A stretch of DNA of 64,000 nucleotides from G965232465 sp965232465 (GTDB taxonomy: Bacteria; Pseudomonadota; Alphaproteobacteria; JAQWUY01). The position numbers and the translations under genes are program-made. The notes under the pieces were generated by a model. It was not told the DNA's origin. It did no database searches and saw nothing but the letters and a program-made list of their open reading frames with translations. Of the stretch, positions 1 to 9,112 are shown piece by piece; positions within the stretch are counted from its first letter, which is position 1; each line of letters starts with the position of its first letter. Location: positions 496,001 through 560,000 of the forward strand of contig OZ246977.1 in the NCBI GenBank assembly GCA_965232465.1, written 5' to 3'.

Positions 1-519
1 AACTGTCCAGATAAATAACACTGGTACGACCCCCACATTGCCCGATCCAAATATAAAAGTAAACGGTTTATTGATAATTGGTACAGCTTCTAAGTTGGTT
101 AAAATCCTGGCTATGCCTGTTATAATACCCATGGTACCAAGGGTGATCAGTAACGATGATACTCTTAGGCGTTCGATTAAAATGCCATTGATAATGCCAA
201 TTATCCCCCCCACACCCAACGCACCAGCAACGGCAACACCCATTGGGTAATTTTCCAATAACACAGCACACACCAACGCACTTAGGGCAACCACCGCCCC
301 GATGGATAAATCAATATGTCCACAGGCAAGGGCAAAAGTTAAGCCAATCGCCATAATCGTAATCGGTGTGGTTTGTCGTACAATATTCATCAGGTTGGCA
401 ACACTCAGAAAACTGGTGTCTGATAAGGTTATGGAAAAAAACAATAAAATACAGAAAAACCCATAATATACGAAATATTCCCGCCGTAATAATGCTTTTG
501 ATAAAAATGCTGTATTCAT
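1..519 (-). CDS. Sugar ABC transporter permease, RbsC type (3' part outside window)
   Basis: Inner-membrane permease of a ribose/galactose-type sugar importer. The 173 visible codons start at an ATG preceded by AAGGGC and encode several hydrophobic segments. They include the conserved family stretch CGHIDLSIGAVVALSA and, before it, FLSVANLMNIVRQTTP. The open frame runs off the left edge, so the C-terminal half is not visible. It follows the substrate-binding protein gene on the same strand by about 90 bases, so the two are probably one transcript; the ATPase gene should lie beyond the window. Substrate is not certain, but the adjacent ROK regulator and nag genes suggest an amino sugar. Confidence 0.88.
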   Translation of the reverse strand, partial: MNTAFLSKALLRREYFVYYGFFCILLFFSITLSDTSFLSVANLMNIVRQTTPITIMAIGLTFALACGHIDLSIGAVVALSALVCAVLLENYPMGVAVAGALGVGGIIGIINGILIERLRVSSLLITLGTMGIITGIARILTNLEAVPIINKPFTFIFGSGNVGVVPVLFIWTV

Positions 520-606
520 GATAATGCCCTTGTATTTTATGATGGATAAAAATAGAGGTCAGAAAGCGTATTTTTGGACACTTTCTAACCCTATTATATC
601 ACATTA

Positions 607-1701
607 TCATTTGCCTAATACTTTTTTTAAAGTTGTGGGTAATTCAGATTTAAATGATTTTGCCCATATTTCGGCAATGTTTGATTGGGTGGTTTTGTCA
701 AATGATACAATGGAAAATTCTGGGGCTTTTTTACCCAAAATCCCATATGCACCAAGCCGTGCCATTGCCACACCGATATCGTATGGACGGTCGGCAACGG
801 TACCATACATACTGCCCCCTTGTGCCATATCCAATAAATTGTTGGCCCCCAAGTCATGTGTAACCACTTTTACATCTGTGCGATTGTTTGCCCTTAGGGC
901 CTCGACAACCGCTTCTGCGGCCCCATCCCATGCCACATAAATCACATTTATATCCGGGTTTTGCAACAACATAGTTGCCGCAATGGTACCGGTTTCATCT
1001 TGTTTGGTGAATCCTCTTTCGCTGATAATATCCATGTCATTCATTGCCATAATGGAAGTGCGAAAAGCGTTGTCCCGATTATTGGTAATAAAGTAATTGG
1101 CATCGTGATAAATTATGCCCACTTTACCCTTGCCATTCACCGCATCACGGGCAAGTTCAGCGGCCGCAATCCCCATACCATACATATCATCGGTAACAAT
1201 CCCCATGTAGTGTTTGTTGGGTTTATAATTGGCAATTGGGTTACTTAGCAATACCAGTTTTACCCCTTTGTCAACGACGGGTTTATATGCGGCTTCGGCA
1301 CTTACGCCATCTAGTACAAGGGTTAAGATAATATCAGGATTAAGTGCCAACACATTTTCCACATCGCTGGCTTGACGGGCGGGGTCGAATTGGGCATCGG
1401 TTTGTGCAACCACTTTAATACCAAGATTTGCCAATTCATCTTTGGCACCACGGGTCAGGGCTTGTACCCAATTACCCGCCCCATGCCATACCAAGGCGGC
1501 TTTTAAACCTTTGGACATAACACTGCGTGCTTCGGAATCGGACAAGGTAATATTGCTGGCAGGTGCCGCAGGGTACCCCAATGGACCCCTTACCGCTTGG
1601 CTTAAATCGACGGTTTCTTTGGGACCGGCAATCGCACTGAATCCCATTAAAGTAAGGGCAGTTATGCCCCCCATAATGGTTTTGGTGAAAGTATTTTTCA
1701 T
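607..1701 (-). CDS. Sugar ABC transporter periplasmic substrate-binding protein
   Basis: Periplasmic binding protein of the ribose-binding type (Peripla_BP_4 fold), 364 residues. The N-terminus is a signal peptide (MKNTFTKTIMGGITALTLMG, cleavage probably near SAIAG). Family features follow: ALVWHGAGNWVQALTRGA in the first lobe, a hinge region with VVAQTDAQFDP, and a second lobe with NVIYVAWDGAAEAVVEAL. It delivers its ligand to the permease encoded just downstream. It is divergent from the ROK regulator, with a shared 200-base control region containing a palindromic operator. The ligand cannot be read from sequence; GlcNAc or a related amino sugar is an inference from the neighbours. Confidence 0.88.
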   Translation of the reverse strand: MKNTFTKTIMGGITALTLMGFSAIAGPKETVDLSQAVRGPLGYPAAPASNITLSDSEARSVMSKGLKAALVWHGAGNWVQALTRGAKDELANLGIKVVAQTDAQFDPARQASDVENVLALNPDIILTLVLDGVSAEAAYKPVVDKGVKLVLLSNPIANYKPNKHYMGIVTDDMYGMGIAAAELARDAVNGKGKVGIIYHDANYFITNNRDNAFRTSIMAMNDMDIISERGFTKQDETGTIAATMLLQNPDINVIYVAWDGAAEAVVEALRANNRTDVKVVTHDLGANNLLDMAQGGSMYGTVADRPYDIGVAMARLGAYGILGKKAPEFSIVSFDKTTQSNIAEIWAKSFKSELPTTLKKVLGK

Positions 1702-1780
1702 AACTGTTCTCTCCTTTTATAAAATATTAATAATATGCTTTGAAAATAGTATACATAGGGGCTTTTCCCCCATAAAAATT

Positions 1781-1822
1781 AGTGTAACACGCATATAAAT
1801 AATTTGTCAAGTATTTTGACTA
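1781..1822 (-). promoter_or_regulatory. Promoter with ROK-type palindromic operator
   Basis: On the minus strand a TTGACA -35 box (1805-1810) lies 18 bases from TACACT (1781-1786), upstream of the binding-protein gene. The -35 box is part of an imperfect palindrome at 1804-1822, TTGTCAA-5-TTGACTA. The same 7-5-7 architecture occurs perfectly upstream of nagK, so this is the likely binding site of the neighbouring ROK repressor. A repressor bound here would cover the -35 element. Confidence 0.6.
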
Positions 1823-1900
1823 ATATCAAAAATATCTGTACACAAAACGGGAAAAAGTGGTACAGTATATGCGAAGCAACCAAGGGGAAAACAAATCAGC

Positions 1901-3163
1901 ATGATGGATCAAGGGGTCAACCCCCACCATAATAAATTGATAAATTTACGGCGCATAATAGGTATTATTGCCAAGCATGGGGCGGTTGCACAAACAGATA
2001 TTACCAAACACACACACCTAACCAAACAGGCAATTTCTAATTTGGTGTATACTTTAAAGCAGAAAGGTTTTATTGAAACAATGGATGTTGAAAAAGTACC
2101 TGAACACCAAACCAATCGTAAAGTAGGCAAACCCACAACCTTGTTACAATTGTCGAATAACAGCATATATACAGTCGGGGTATGGGTACGCAAGCACAGC
2201 GTCGAATCCGCTCTGTATAACATCAAGGGCGATTGTGTGTATTTACATAAAGTCAGTTTACAATCCACATCGCCCGAACATATTATCAGCAATATATACG
2301 ATATATACACCCAGATATTAAACTATACTCACATCCCCCCCGAAAGGATTATGGGCATCGGGGTGGTATTACCCCCTTATAAACGCTTAGTCGATGATAA
2401 ATACGCATTTCAATATACGGATGTATTGGTTTTGCAAAACCGTATTCAACAAGGTGTCTTTGAAACAACAGGGGTGCCGGTGATTATGGAAAATATTGCC
2501 ACTGCCCTTGCCAGCAAAGAACTTTTTTTTGGGGCGGCAAAGTATTTGCAAAGTTTTATTTATGTATATATTGGGTACAGCATACATGCAGGATTCGTCC
2601 ATCAAAAAAGGGTGCTGTCGGGATTTGAAGGTATGGGGGGACAGTTCGGACATCTGATTGTGGAACCAGATGGAATCCTGTGCAGTTGTGGCAACAAAGG
2701 CTGTTTAAATAAATATGTATCGTTGGAATCTTTTGAAGCCTATTTAAAACAACAGCATGTGAAATTTACTTCTGTGCAAGATGTTTTATACGCCCCAGAA
2801 CCCTATAAAAAATACATCGATTTTTGGTTACAGGAAATGAGCGAACACATGCGATTGGGCATTCATGCACTGGAAACCTTGTTTAATGCGGAAACAATTA
2901 TTTTGGGCGGGGTGGGACCTGATACATTTATGCACCAATGCACCCGTATGCTCCGTCCCCTTATTCCATCGGTCGCCCAAATGCATAAACGACAAATTCC
3001 ACGGGTTATAAATGTCAAGCAAGAGGACCATATGATTATCAAAGGGGCGGGTACTTTACCGTTTTATATGGCATTGGAATCCATCCCTTATTATCAAGGA
3101 TACAAGAACCATGCGGAACACAATAACACCCCTGTGGACAGGGCGAATGCACTGTTATTATAA
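1901..3163 (+). CDS. ROK-family transcriptional repressor (NagC-like)
   Basis: Predicted amino-sugar-responsive repressor, 420 residues. Residues about 15-60 form a winged helix-turn-helix (IAKHGAVAQTDITKHTHLTK). The rest is a ROK fold: GIGVVLPP in the first subdomain, and the zinc-binding CSCGNKGCLN motif near residue 265, in which the usual final acidic residue is replaced by Asn. There is no obvious DxGxT-type ATP site, as expected for a regulator rather than a sugar kinase. It is divergent from the transporter genes and convergent with nagA, overlapping the nagA end by 6 bases. Two palindromes of matching design, one beside this gene and one before nagK, suggest it controls both units. 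Confidence 0.88.
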   Translation: MMDQGVNPHHNKLINLRRIIGIIAKHGAVAQTDITKHTHLTKQAISNLVYTLKQKGFIETMDVEKVPEHQTNRKVGKPTTLLQLSNNSIYTVGVWVRKHSVESALYNIKGDCVYLHKVSLQSTSPEHIISNIYDIYTQILNYTHIPPERIMGIGVVLPPYKRLVDDKYAFQYTDVLVLQNRIQQGVFETTGVPVIMENIATALASKELFFGAAKYLQSFIYVYIGYSIHAGFVHQKRVLSGFEGMGGQFGHLIVEPDGILCSCGNKGCLNKYVSLESFEAYLKQQHVKFTSVQDVLYAPEPYKKYIDFWLQEMSEHMRLGIHALETLFNAETIILGGVGPDTFMHQCTRMLRPLIPSVAQMHKRQIPRVINVKQEDHMIIKGAGTLPFYMALESIPYYQGYKNHAEHNNTPVDRANALLL

Positions 3164-4282
3164 CACCATCTGTCCATGTATATATATGTGTTGCAAGTCA
3201 TACTTTTTATTTAATATTAAAAATGAAGCATGTAAGCCTGTATCCACCGATCCATAAGCGTCACGCATACCCAAATATTGCGCGGGATATGTGGAGGTTC
3301 GCCGTATGGCTTGTGTTACAGTTTCGCCCAGTTTTATCCAGTTTTTAAATGCTTGTATCATGGTTAAGGAGCTGCCTGCTAATGTGGTATTATCTTGACA
3401 TAATCGGATGGTACCATTTTGTTTATATACCTTATGATTGCCAAGTATATATTCGCCATCCGCTTGTCCCGCCGCCGCTGTGGCATCGGTTACCGCATAC
3501 ACATATGGAATGGCACGACAGGCACTCCGAATCGCCCCCGCATCCACATGGTGCATATCGGGAATAATTTCCGCATAATTGCTGTGCGATAAAATCCCTG
3601 CTACCGCCCCCGATTGCCGATGCAACAGACCGCTCATAGCATTATATAAATGTGTTGCACCGCTAAATCCGCCCCCAGACAAGGCGTGTTTACAACATTC
3701 ATATTCCGCTATCGTATGTCCAATTTGTACCCGTGTACCTGCGGTTTTATAAGCATATTGTGCCAAGTATTTTGCGTGGGGAATTTCCGGTGCCATGGTC
3801 ATTATCTTAATCGGGCATATATTATGCCATGTTTGAAACAGGGTAATATTGGCATCAATCGCATAATCGGGTTGGGCACCCAACTTGTCTGGACTGATAA
3901 AGGGACCTTCTAAGTGCACACCCAAAATATCCGCACTGGGGGGTAATCGGCTTTGTGATTGTCGTTGTATGGCTTGTGCCACACCCTGCACAGTGTGTGT
4001 AATGTCTTCTGTGGGGGCGGTCATGGTGGTGGGTGTCATGGCGACCGTGCCTTGGGTGGCATGGTACTTAGCCATGGTTAGCACCGCATCCGTACCCTGC
4101 ATCACATCCGCCCCATTGCCCCCATGCACATGTAAATCAATAAAGCCTGGGATAATCAAAGTATCGCCCCCATACCCATCGAAGTCTATCACATGTCCCC
4201 GCACAGCGGTAATTTTGTGGTCAAAATCGACTGTTCCTGATACCCAGCCCTTGTTTGTAAATATGCACCCTGATATGGACAT
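3158..4282 (-). CDS. nagA: N-acetylglucosamine-6-phosphate deacetylase
   Basis: Removes acetate from GlcNAc-6-phosphate to give glucosamine-6-phosphate, the substrate of NagB. Amidohydrolase-fold enzyme of about 374 residues. Visible metal and substrate motifs are FIDLHVHGG, HLEGPFISPDK (metal-binding Glu), the histidine in QIGHTIAEY, ATHLYNAMSGL and the catalytic-Asp region VTDATAAAG. The start is placed at ATG 4282, immediately after the nagB stop; an upstream ATG at 4315 would overlap nagB by 32 bases. Third gene of nagK-nagB-nagA, all on the minus strand and nearly abutting, so translation is probably coupled. Confidence 0.93.
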   Translation of the reverse strand: MSISGCIFTNKGWVSGTVDFDHKITAVRGHVIDFDGYGGDTLIIPGFIDLHVHGGNGADVMQGTDAVLTMAKYHATQGTVAMTPTTMTAPTEDITHTVQGVAQAIQRQSQSRLPPSADILGVHLEGPFISPDKLGAQPDYAIDANITLFQTWHNICPIKIMTMAPEIPHAKYLAQYAYKTAGTRVQIGHTIAEYECCKHALSGGGFSGATHLYNAMSGLLHRQSGAVAGILSHSNYAEIIPDMHHVDAGAIRSACRAIPYVYAVTDATAAAGQADGEYILGNHKVYKQNGTIRLCQDNTTLAGSSLTMIQAFKNWIKLGETVTQAIRRTSTYPAQYLGMRDAYGSVDTGLHASFLILNKKYDLQHIYIHGQMVL

Positions 4283-4283
4283 G

Positions 4284-5078
4284 TTATTTGCCCTGTATCT
4301 GTTGTTGATAAGCAATGCTGTTTTTATGGGCGATCTTATAATAGTGTTGCATTTGTAATGTATGCGATGCCCCTTCGTCCAAAACTATGGTTACATTGTG
4401 ATGCATTTGTAAAATGCTGGCGGGGCACCATGCACTTACACCCCCTTCAATCATATTTACCACCGCATCGGCTTTGTTTTCACCGGTAACAATCATTAAG
4501 ATTTCCCGGGATTCCATAATCGTACCAATGCCCATGGTGATACATAAATGGGGTTGCGTTTCGCCCTTTTTAAAAAATCGACTATTATCTTTAATAGTTT
4601 GCTGGGCAAGGGATTTTACACGGGTGCGGGATACAAGGCTGGACGAGGGTTCGTTAAAACCAATATGTCCATTGCCCCCCAATCCCAACAGTTGCAAATC
4701 AATCCCACCTGCTTGGGCAATGGCAAGATCGTATCGTTTGGCTTCGGCAAATCCATTTATGGCGGTACCATCTGGTACATGGGTATTTTTTTTGTTTATA
4801 TCGATATGCTGAAATAAGGTGGTATCCATAAAATATCGATAACTTTGCGGATGGCTTGCCCCAAGCCCCACATATTCATCCAGATTAAAACTGGTGGCAT
4901 GGGCAAATGATACCTGCTGGTGTTGGTATGCGGTAATTAAGCGATTGTATATGGCAATCGGGGTGCCGCCGGTTGCAAGCCCCAACACACTGTGCGGTTT
5001 TTTGCGGATGTGTTGTATAATTTTTTCCGCCCCATAATGGGCAACTTGGTCTTCATCAGGTAAAATAATTACTTCCAT
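4284..5078 (-). CDS. nagB: Glucosamine-6-phosphate deaminase
   Basis: Converts glucosamine-6-phosphate to fructose-6-phosphate plus ammonia, feeding glycolysis. About 264 residues, the usual NagB length. Motifs: LGLATGGTP (phosphate binding), SFNLDEYVGL (catalytic Asp/Glu), LGLGGNGHIGFNEP (family signature with the catalytic His), and SRTRVKSLA. The start ATG 5078 lies one base after the nagK stop and matches the standard MEVIIL-type N-terminus, so the longer in-frame extension upstream is unlikely to be translated. Confidence 0.95.
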   Translation of the reverse strand: MEVIILPDEDQVAHYGAEKIIQHIRKKPHSVLGLATGGTPIAIYNRLITAYQHQQVSFAHATSFNLDEYVGLGASHPQSYRYFMDTTLFQHIDINKKNTHVPDGTAINGFAEAKRYDLAIAQAGGIDLQLLGLGGNGHIGFNEPSSSLVSRTRVKSLAQQTIKDNSRFFKKGETQPHLCITMGIGTIMESREILMIVTGENKADAVVNMIEGGVSAWCPASILQMHHNVTIVLDEGASHTLQMQHYYKIAHKNSIAYQQQIQGK

Positions 5079-5079
5079 G

Positions 5080-5955
5080 TTATGCTGTCCCCTTGTATAA
5101 CTTTTGGGCAAGGAGTATCGCCCCTTGCAACGCATCGCCCCTTGAAACCCATAATTTTTGTTTTATGTCTGTGGGCAAGTATGCGGTTAAGGCGGATGCT
5201 AAGCCCCCCTTAAAACACCATTTATCACAGCCCGATTTTTTAAGCAGATGGACCGCCATATCCCCTATACCCTGTCCCGCCTGTTGTAATATATGGGTGG
5301 CGATATGATCATTTTGTTGGGCATACTGTATGACCTTTGGGGCAAATTTCCCATAATCGGCGGGCGTTGCGGAAAACGCCCATTGTACTATGGTATTGGG
5401 GGAATTTTTAAACTGGGTTAATATATCCATACACAGGGGGCTGTTACACAATCCATCATATGCATCAAGGGCATACTGTATCGCCTGATGTCCCACCCAT
5501 GCACCGCTGTATTTGTCGGATACATAAAATCCCCAACCGCCTACACGGTAATTTTTGCCTTGGGATACCGCCCACCCGATACAGCCGGTGCCGGAAATTA
5601 GCAACGCCCCATCCGCCCCATCAAATGCCCCAACACAAGATATTTGACAATCAGACACACACTGAAATTTTGCAAAGTCAAAAAAATACGCCTCCAGCCA
5701 CGTCCGATTTTCAGGGGATTCTGTTCCCGCTATGCCCCCCACCGCATAGGTATTTTGGTATATGTCAGGGGTTAAATGTGCTTGGGACAAAATATCATTT
5801 AAACAGTGTTGCAACTGTGGCACCACCACCTGTTCCCCCAAATATAAATTGGCAGACCCCGATTGTGCTTCCCCCAAAATCGATCCCATGGTGTCCACAA
5901 GACGCATGCGACACGAAGTCCCACCGCCATCAATGCCCAAAAAATATAGTGTCAT
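5080..5955 (-). CDS. N-acetylglucosamine kinase, BadF/BadG/BcrA ATPase family
   Basis: Predicted to phosphorylate GlcNAc (or glucosamine) after import by the ABC transporter, giving the substrate for NagA. About 291 residues. The N-terminus MTLYFLGIDGGGTSCRMR is the phosphate-1 motif of the actin-like ATPase fold; GGIAGTESPENR, DGADGALLISGTGCIGW (adenosine/phosphate-2 region) and GGWGFYVSDKYSGAWVG follow. The chosen ATG 5955 has AGGGAAAA upstream; earlier in-frame ATGs give a non-homologous extension. First gene of the nagK-nagB-nagA unit, with a palindromic operator about 45 bases upstream. Confidence 0.88.
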   Translation of the reverse strand: MTLYFLGIDGGGTSCRMRLVDTMGSILGEAQSGSANLYLGEQVVVPQLQHCLNDILSQAHLTPDIYQNTYAVGGIAGTESPENRTWLEAYFFDFAKFQCVSDCQISCVGAFDGADGALLISGTGCIGWAVSQGKNYRVGGWGFYVSDKYSGAWVGHQAIQYALDAYDGLCNSPLCMDILTQFKNSPNTIVQWAFSATPADYGKFAPKVIQYAQQNDHIATHILQQAGQGIGDMAVHLLKKSGCDKWCFKGGLASALTAYLPTDIKQKLWVSRGDALQGAILLAQKLYKGTA

Positions 5956-5998
5956 TCTTGATGTTTTCCCTATTATTTTTTTATGCTTTTTTATAACT

Positions 5999-6017
5999 TT
6001 GTCAAGGTATTTGACAA
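5999..6017 (-). promoter_or_regulatory. Perfect 7-5-7 palindrome, probable ROK repressor operator of nagKBA
   Basis: TTGTCAA-GGTAT-TTGACAA, perfect dyad in the two 7-base arms. It contains a TTGACA -35-like element on the minus strand. It lies upstream of nagK and matches in design the palindrome at 1804-1822 next to the ROK gene. Assignment to that regulator is inference from the shared motif and gene content. Confidence 0.65.
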
Positions 6018-6102
6018 TAAACGCACATAGTAACACACACAATTTCTTTCAATGTGATACATCTGTATGACATGATTATGCAGCGTGTTATATTCCTTTG
6101 TA

Positions 6103-7917
6103 TTATAATTTTCCTTTCGACGCCCGTTTACGGGTGTTGGCGTCCAAGTATGCTTTGCGTAAACGGATATGATTGGGGGTTATTTCCAGCCGTTCATCCG
6201 CTTGTAAGTATGCAATGGCACTTTCCAATGTGAATCGTCTGGGTGGGGTTAATTTTACCGCATCATCTTTGCCCGATGCCCGTATATTGGTCAGTTGTTT
6301 ACCTTTTAAGGGGTTAACTTCCAAGTCGTTATCTTTGCTGTTTTCCCCAATAATCATACCTTCATAAATATCGACGCCCGCATCGATAAACAACACCCCA
6401 CGGGCTTCTAAGTTGGCAAGGGCATAGGCAACGGATTTACCGGTTTCTTGGGAAATCAGCACCCCCTCCCGCCGCCCAGCAATATCCCCCTTATACACCC
6501 CATACCCAATGAAAGAACGGGATAAAATTCCCGTACCTCGGGTATCGGATAAAAATTCTGATTGATACCCAATTAATCCCCGGGCGGGCATTTCAAAGGT
6601 TAAGCGAATTTTACCGCCCCCACTGGGTACCATCCCTTGCATTTCTGCCTTGCGCTTGCCCAGTTTTTCCACAACCACGCCGGAAAATTCTTCGTCCACA
6701 TCAATGTGTACTTCTTCCATAGGTTCCAACCGTTCCCCATTGTTGCCTGTTTGGTAAATCACCCTTGGGGGGGCAACGGTCATTTCGTATCCTTCCCGTC
6801 GCATATTTTCCAACAATACCCCCAGTTGTAATTCGCCCCGTCCTGCGACTTCGAGGGCATCTTGTTCTGGGCATGGGGTAATGCGAATGGCAATGTTGGT
6901 TTCCGCTTCTTTGTACAGGCGTTCCGCTAACATATTCCCCGTTAATTTATCCCCATCTTGCCCCACCAGAGGGCTGTCGTTTACCGACACAGTCATCGAC
7001 AGGGTTGGGGGGGTAATCGGGCGGGCTTGAATTGCTGCGGTCACATCCGGGTGACACAAAGTGTCGGCAACGGTGGCTTGTTGGAATCCTGCAATCGACA
7101 CAATATCACCGGCACTGGCACTGTTTACGGGCAATCGTTCAAGCCCTGTACAGGATAAAATTTTGGTAATCCGTGCGGATTCAATTTTGCCTGTTGTCAT
7201 ATTTAACGCTTGGTGCGTTTCGCCCATTTTTACCACACCAGATTCAATCCGTCCTGTTAAAATCCGCCCCATATACGGATCGGATTCTAAGGTCGTTACC
7301 AGCATACTGAACAGGGCGTTTTGATCCAAATTCGGGGCGGGAATATGGTCAATAATGTTTTCGTATATGGGGGTCATACTTTCATGGGATTCACTTAAAT
7401 CCATAACCGCCCAGCCTTGTTTTGCCGATGCATACAAAATTGGAAAATCCAGTTGTGTATCGCTTGCTTCCAGTGCCACAAATAAATCAAATACTTGGTC
7501 CACCACCCAATCGGGGCGGGCATCCGGTTTATCCGATTTGTTAATCACCACAATGGGATTTAAGCCCAGTGATAAGGCTTTGGATGTTACAAATTTTGTT
7601 TGGGGCATGGGACCTTCGGCGGCATCCACCAACAATACAACCCCATCGACCATCGACAAAATCCGTTCCACTTCGCCCCCAAAATCCGCATGACCGGGGG
7701 TATCGACAATATTCAAACGATACCCCCTCCATGTTACCGCTGTATTTTTGGCAAGGATGGTAATGCCCCTTTCCTTTTCCAAATCATTGGAATCCATAAC
7801 CCGTTCATCGATATGCTGGTTATCCCGAAACACTCCAGATTGTTTTAACAGTGCATCGACTAGGGTGGTTTTACCATGATCCACATGGGCAATAATCGCC
7901 AAATTGCGTAACTTCAT
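6103..7917 (-). CDS. typA: Ribosome-associated GTPase TypA/BipA
   Basis: Translational GTPase of the EF-G/LepA superfamily, 604 residues, full family length; acts in 50S assembly and stress adaptation. G1 is AHVDHGKTTLVD, followed by the G2 region RGITI, G3 DTPGHADFGGEVER and G4 NKSDKP. Domain II and the TypA-specific C-terminus (VLISQETGKSVAYALANLE, GENSKDNDLEVNPLKGKQLTN) are present. Start ATG 7917 gives the standard MKLRNLAIIAHVDHGK N-terminus; the upstream in-frame extension is hydrophobic and not family-like. Divergent from mdh with its own promoter. Confidence 0.96.
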   Translation of the reverse strand: MKLRNLAIIAHVDHGKTTLVDALLKQSGVFRDNQHIDERVMDSNDLEKERGITILAKNTAVTWRGYRLNIVDTPGHADFGGEVERILSMVDGVVLLVDAAEGPMPQTKFVTSKALSLGLNPIVVINKSDKPDARPDWVVDQVFDLFVALEASDTQLDFPILYASAKQGWAVMDLSESHESMTPIYENIIDHIPAPNLDQNALFSMLVTTLESDPYMGRILTGRIESGVVKMGETHQALNMTTGKIESARITKILSCTGLERLPVNSASAGDIVSIAGFQQATVADTLCHPDVTAAIQARPITPPTLSMTVSVNDSPLVGQDGDKLTGNMLAERLYKEAETNIAIRITPCPEQDALEVAGRGELQLGVLLENMRREGYEMTVAPPRVIYQTGNNGERLEPMEEVHIDVDEEFSGVVVEKLGKRKAEMQGMVPSGGGKIRLTFEMPARGLIGYQSEFLSDTRGTGILSRSFIGYGVYKGDIAGRREGVLISQETGKSVAYALANLEARGVLFIDAGVDIYEGMIIGENSKDNDLEVNPLKGKQLTNIRASGKDDAVKLTPPRRFTLESAIAYLQADERLEITPNHIRLRKAYLDANTRKRASKGKL

Positions 7918-7954
7918 GTTGCTAAGCCTTATTACAATGTTTAAAATTACCGCC

Positions 7955-7983
7955 AATATAAGGGGCAAACACAAATTGTGCAA
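7955..7983 (-). promoter_or_regulatory. Sigma-70-type promoter of typA
   Basis: Minus strand: TTGCAC (7978-7983), 17-base spacer, TATATT (7955-7960), about 38 bases upstream of the typA start codon. Spacing is ideal; the -35 box has two mismatches to consensus. Confidence 0.5.
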
Positions 7984-7992
7984 GTTTTTTAT

Positions 7993-8021
7993 ATGACATT
8001 TTATTCCCGTTGTGATATAGT
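7993..8021 (+). promoter_or_regulatory. Sigma-70-type promoter of mdh-sucC-sucD
   Basis: ATGACA (7993-7998), 17-base spacer, TATAGT (8016-8021), leaving a leader of roughly 90 bases before mdh. It lies back-to-back with the typA promoter with almost no gap. Confidence 0.5.
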
Positions 8022-8119
8022 GCGATTATTCATGGTATATAAATGGTTACAGTAATCGTTTTTGGGCATCACAACCCATTGATTGTATTAAAAACTTTAT
8101 GAGTGTAAGGAGATTTTAA

Positions 8120-9067
8120 ATGGTTCGTAAAAAAATATCCCTTATTGGTGCGGGACAAATAGGGGGTACATTGGCATTATTAGCAGGTCAAAAAGAACTG
8201 GGCGATGTGGTTATTTTTGATATCATAGAAGGTATCCCTCAAGGGAAAGCCTTGGACATTGCCCAATCCGCCCCTGTGCAAGGATTTGATAGCGTTTTAA
8301 AAGGCACCAACGACTATGCGGACATCGTCAATAGTGATGTTGTCATCGTAACCGCCGGTGTACCGCGCAAACCGGGTATGAGTAGGGATGATTTATTGGG
8401 TATTAACGCAAAAGTCATGCGGTCCGTGGGCGAAGGGATTAAAACATATGCCCCAAATGCTTTTGTGATTTGTATTACCAATCCCCTTGATGTGATGGTT
8501 GGTTTGTTACAACAGTATTCTGAATTGCCCACAAATAAAGTTGTCGGCATGGCGGGTGTCCTAGATTCCGCACGGTTTCGCCATTTCTTGGCGGAAGAAT
8601 TTAATGTATCCGTGGAAAATGTCAATGCGTTTGTGTTGGGCGGACACGGGGATACTATGGTACCCTTGACACGGTATTCGACAATTGCGGGTATCCCCGT
8701 GCCAGATATGGTGGCAATGGGGTACAGTACGGCGGAAAAAATCGATTCTATCGTACAACGCACCCGTGATGGTGGGGCGGAAATTGTTGCCCATTTGAAA
8801 ACGGGATCTGCATTTTATGCCCCCGCTGCATCGGCAATTGAAATGGCGGAAAGTTACTTAAAAGACAAACGCAAGGTCCTTCCTTGTGCTGCATTCGTCG
8901 AAGGCAAATATGGTCTGGAGGGTTTATATGTGGGGGTGCCAGCGATTATTGGTAAAAATGGTGTGGAAGATGTGTTGGAAATTGCCCTAAATGATGGGGA
9001 AAAGGCGATGCTAGACAGTTCCATATCTGCTGTAAAACACCTAAATAAAGCCGTAGCGGACTTATAA
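8120..9067 (+). CDS. mdh: Malate dehydrogenase (LDH-like type)
   Basis: NAD-dependent oxidation of malate to oxaloacetate in the TCA cycle; 315 residues. The N-terminal Rossmann motif ISLIGAGQIGGTLALL is clear, followed by TAGVPRKPGMSRDDLL (active-site loop with substrate-binding Arg) and LGGHGDTMVPL with the catalytic His. This LDH-like enzyme type followed by sucC and sucD is the standard alphaproteobacterial order. ATG preceded by AAGGAGA at good spacing. Confidence 0.97.
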   Translation: MVRKKISLIGAGQIGGTLALLAGQKELGDVVIFDIIEGIPQGKALDIAQSAPVQGFDSVLKGTNDYADIVNSDVVIVTAGVPRKPGMSRDDLLGINAKVMRSVGEGIKTYAPNAFVICITNPLDVMVGLLQQYSELPTNKVVGMAGVLDSARFRHFLAEEFNVSVENVNAFVLGGHGDTMVPLTRYSTIAGIPVPDMVAMGYSTAEKIDSIVQRTRDGGAEIVAHLKTGSAFYAPAASAIEMAESYLKDKRKVLPCAAFVEGKYGLEGLYVGVPAIIGKNGVEDVLEIALNDGEKAMLDSSISAVKHLNKAVADL

Positions 9068-9112
9068 AATAAAAAATATATTTTGGTAACAACTTTATGG
9101 AAAGACATGAAA

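Noticed and set aside
518..940. 140-codon plus-strand frame opposite the sugar-binding protein
   Set aside because: Antisense shadow; the minus-strand protein has signal peptide and family motifs.
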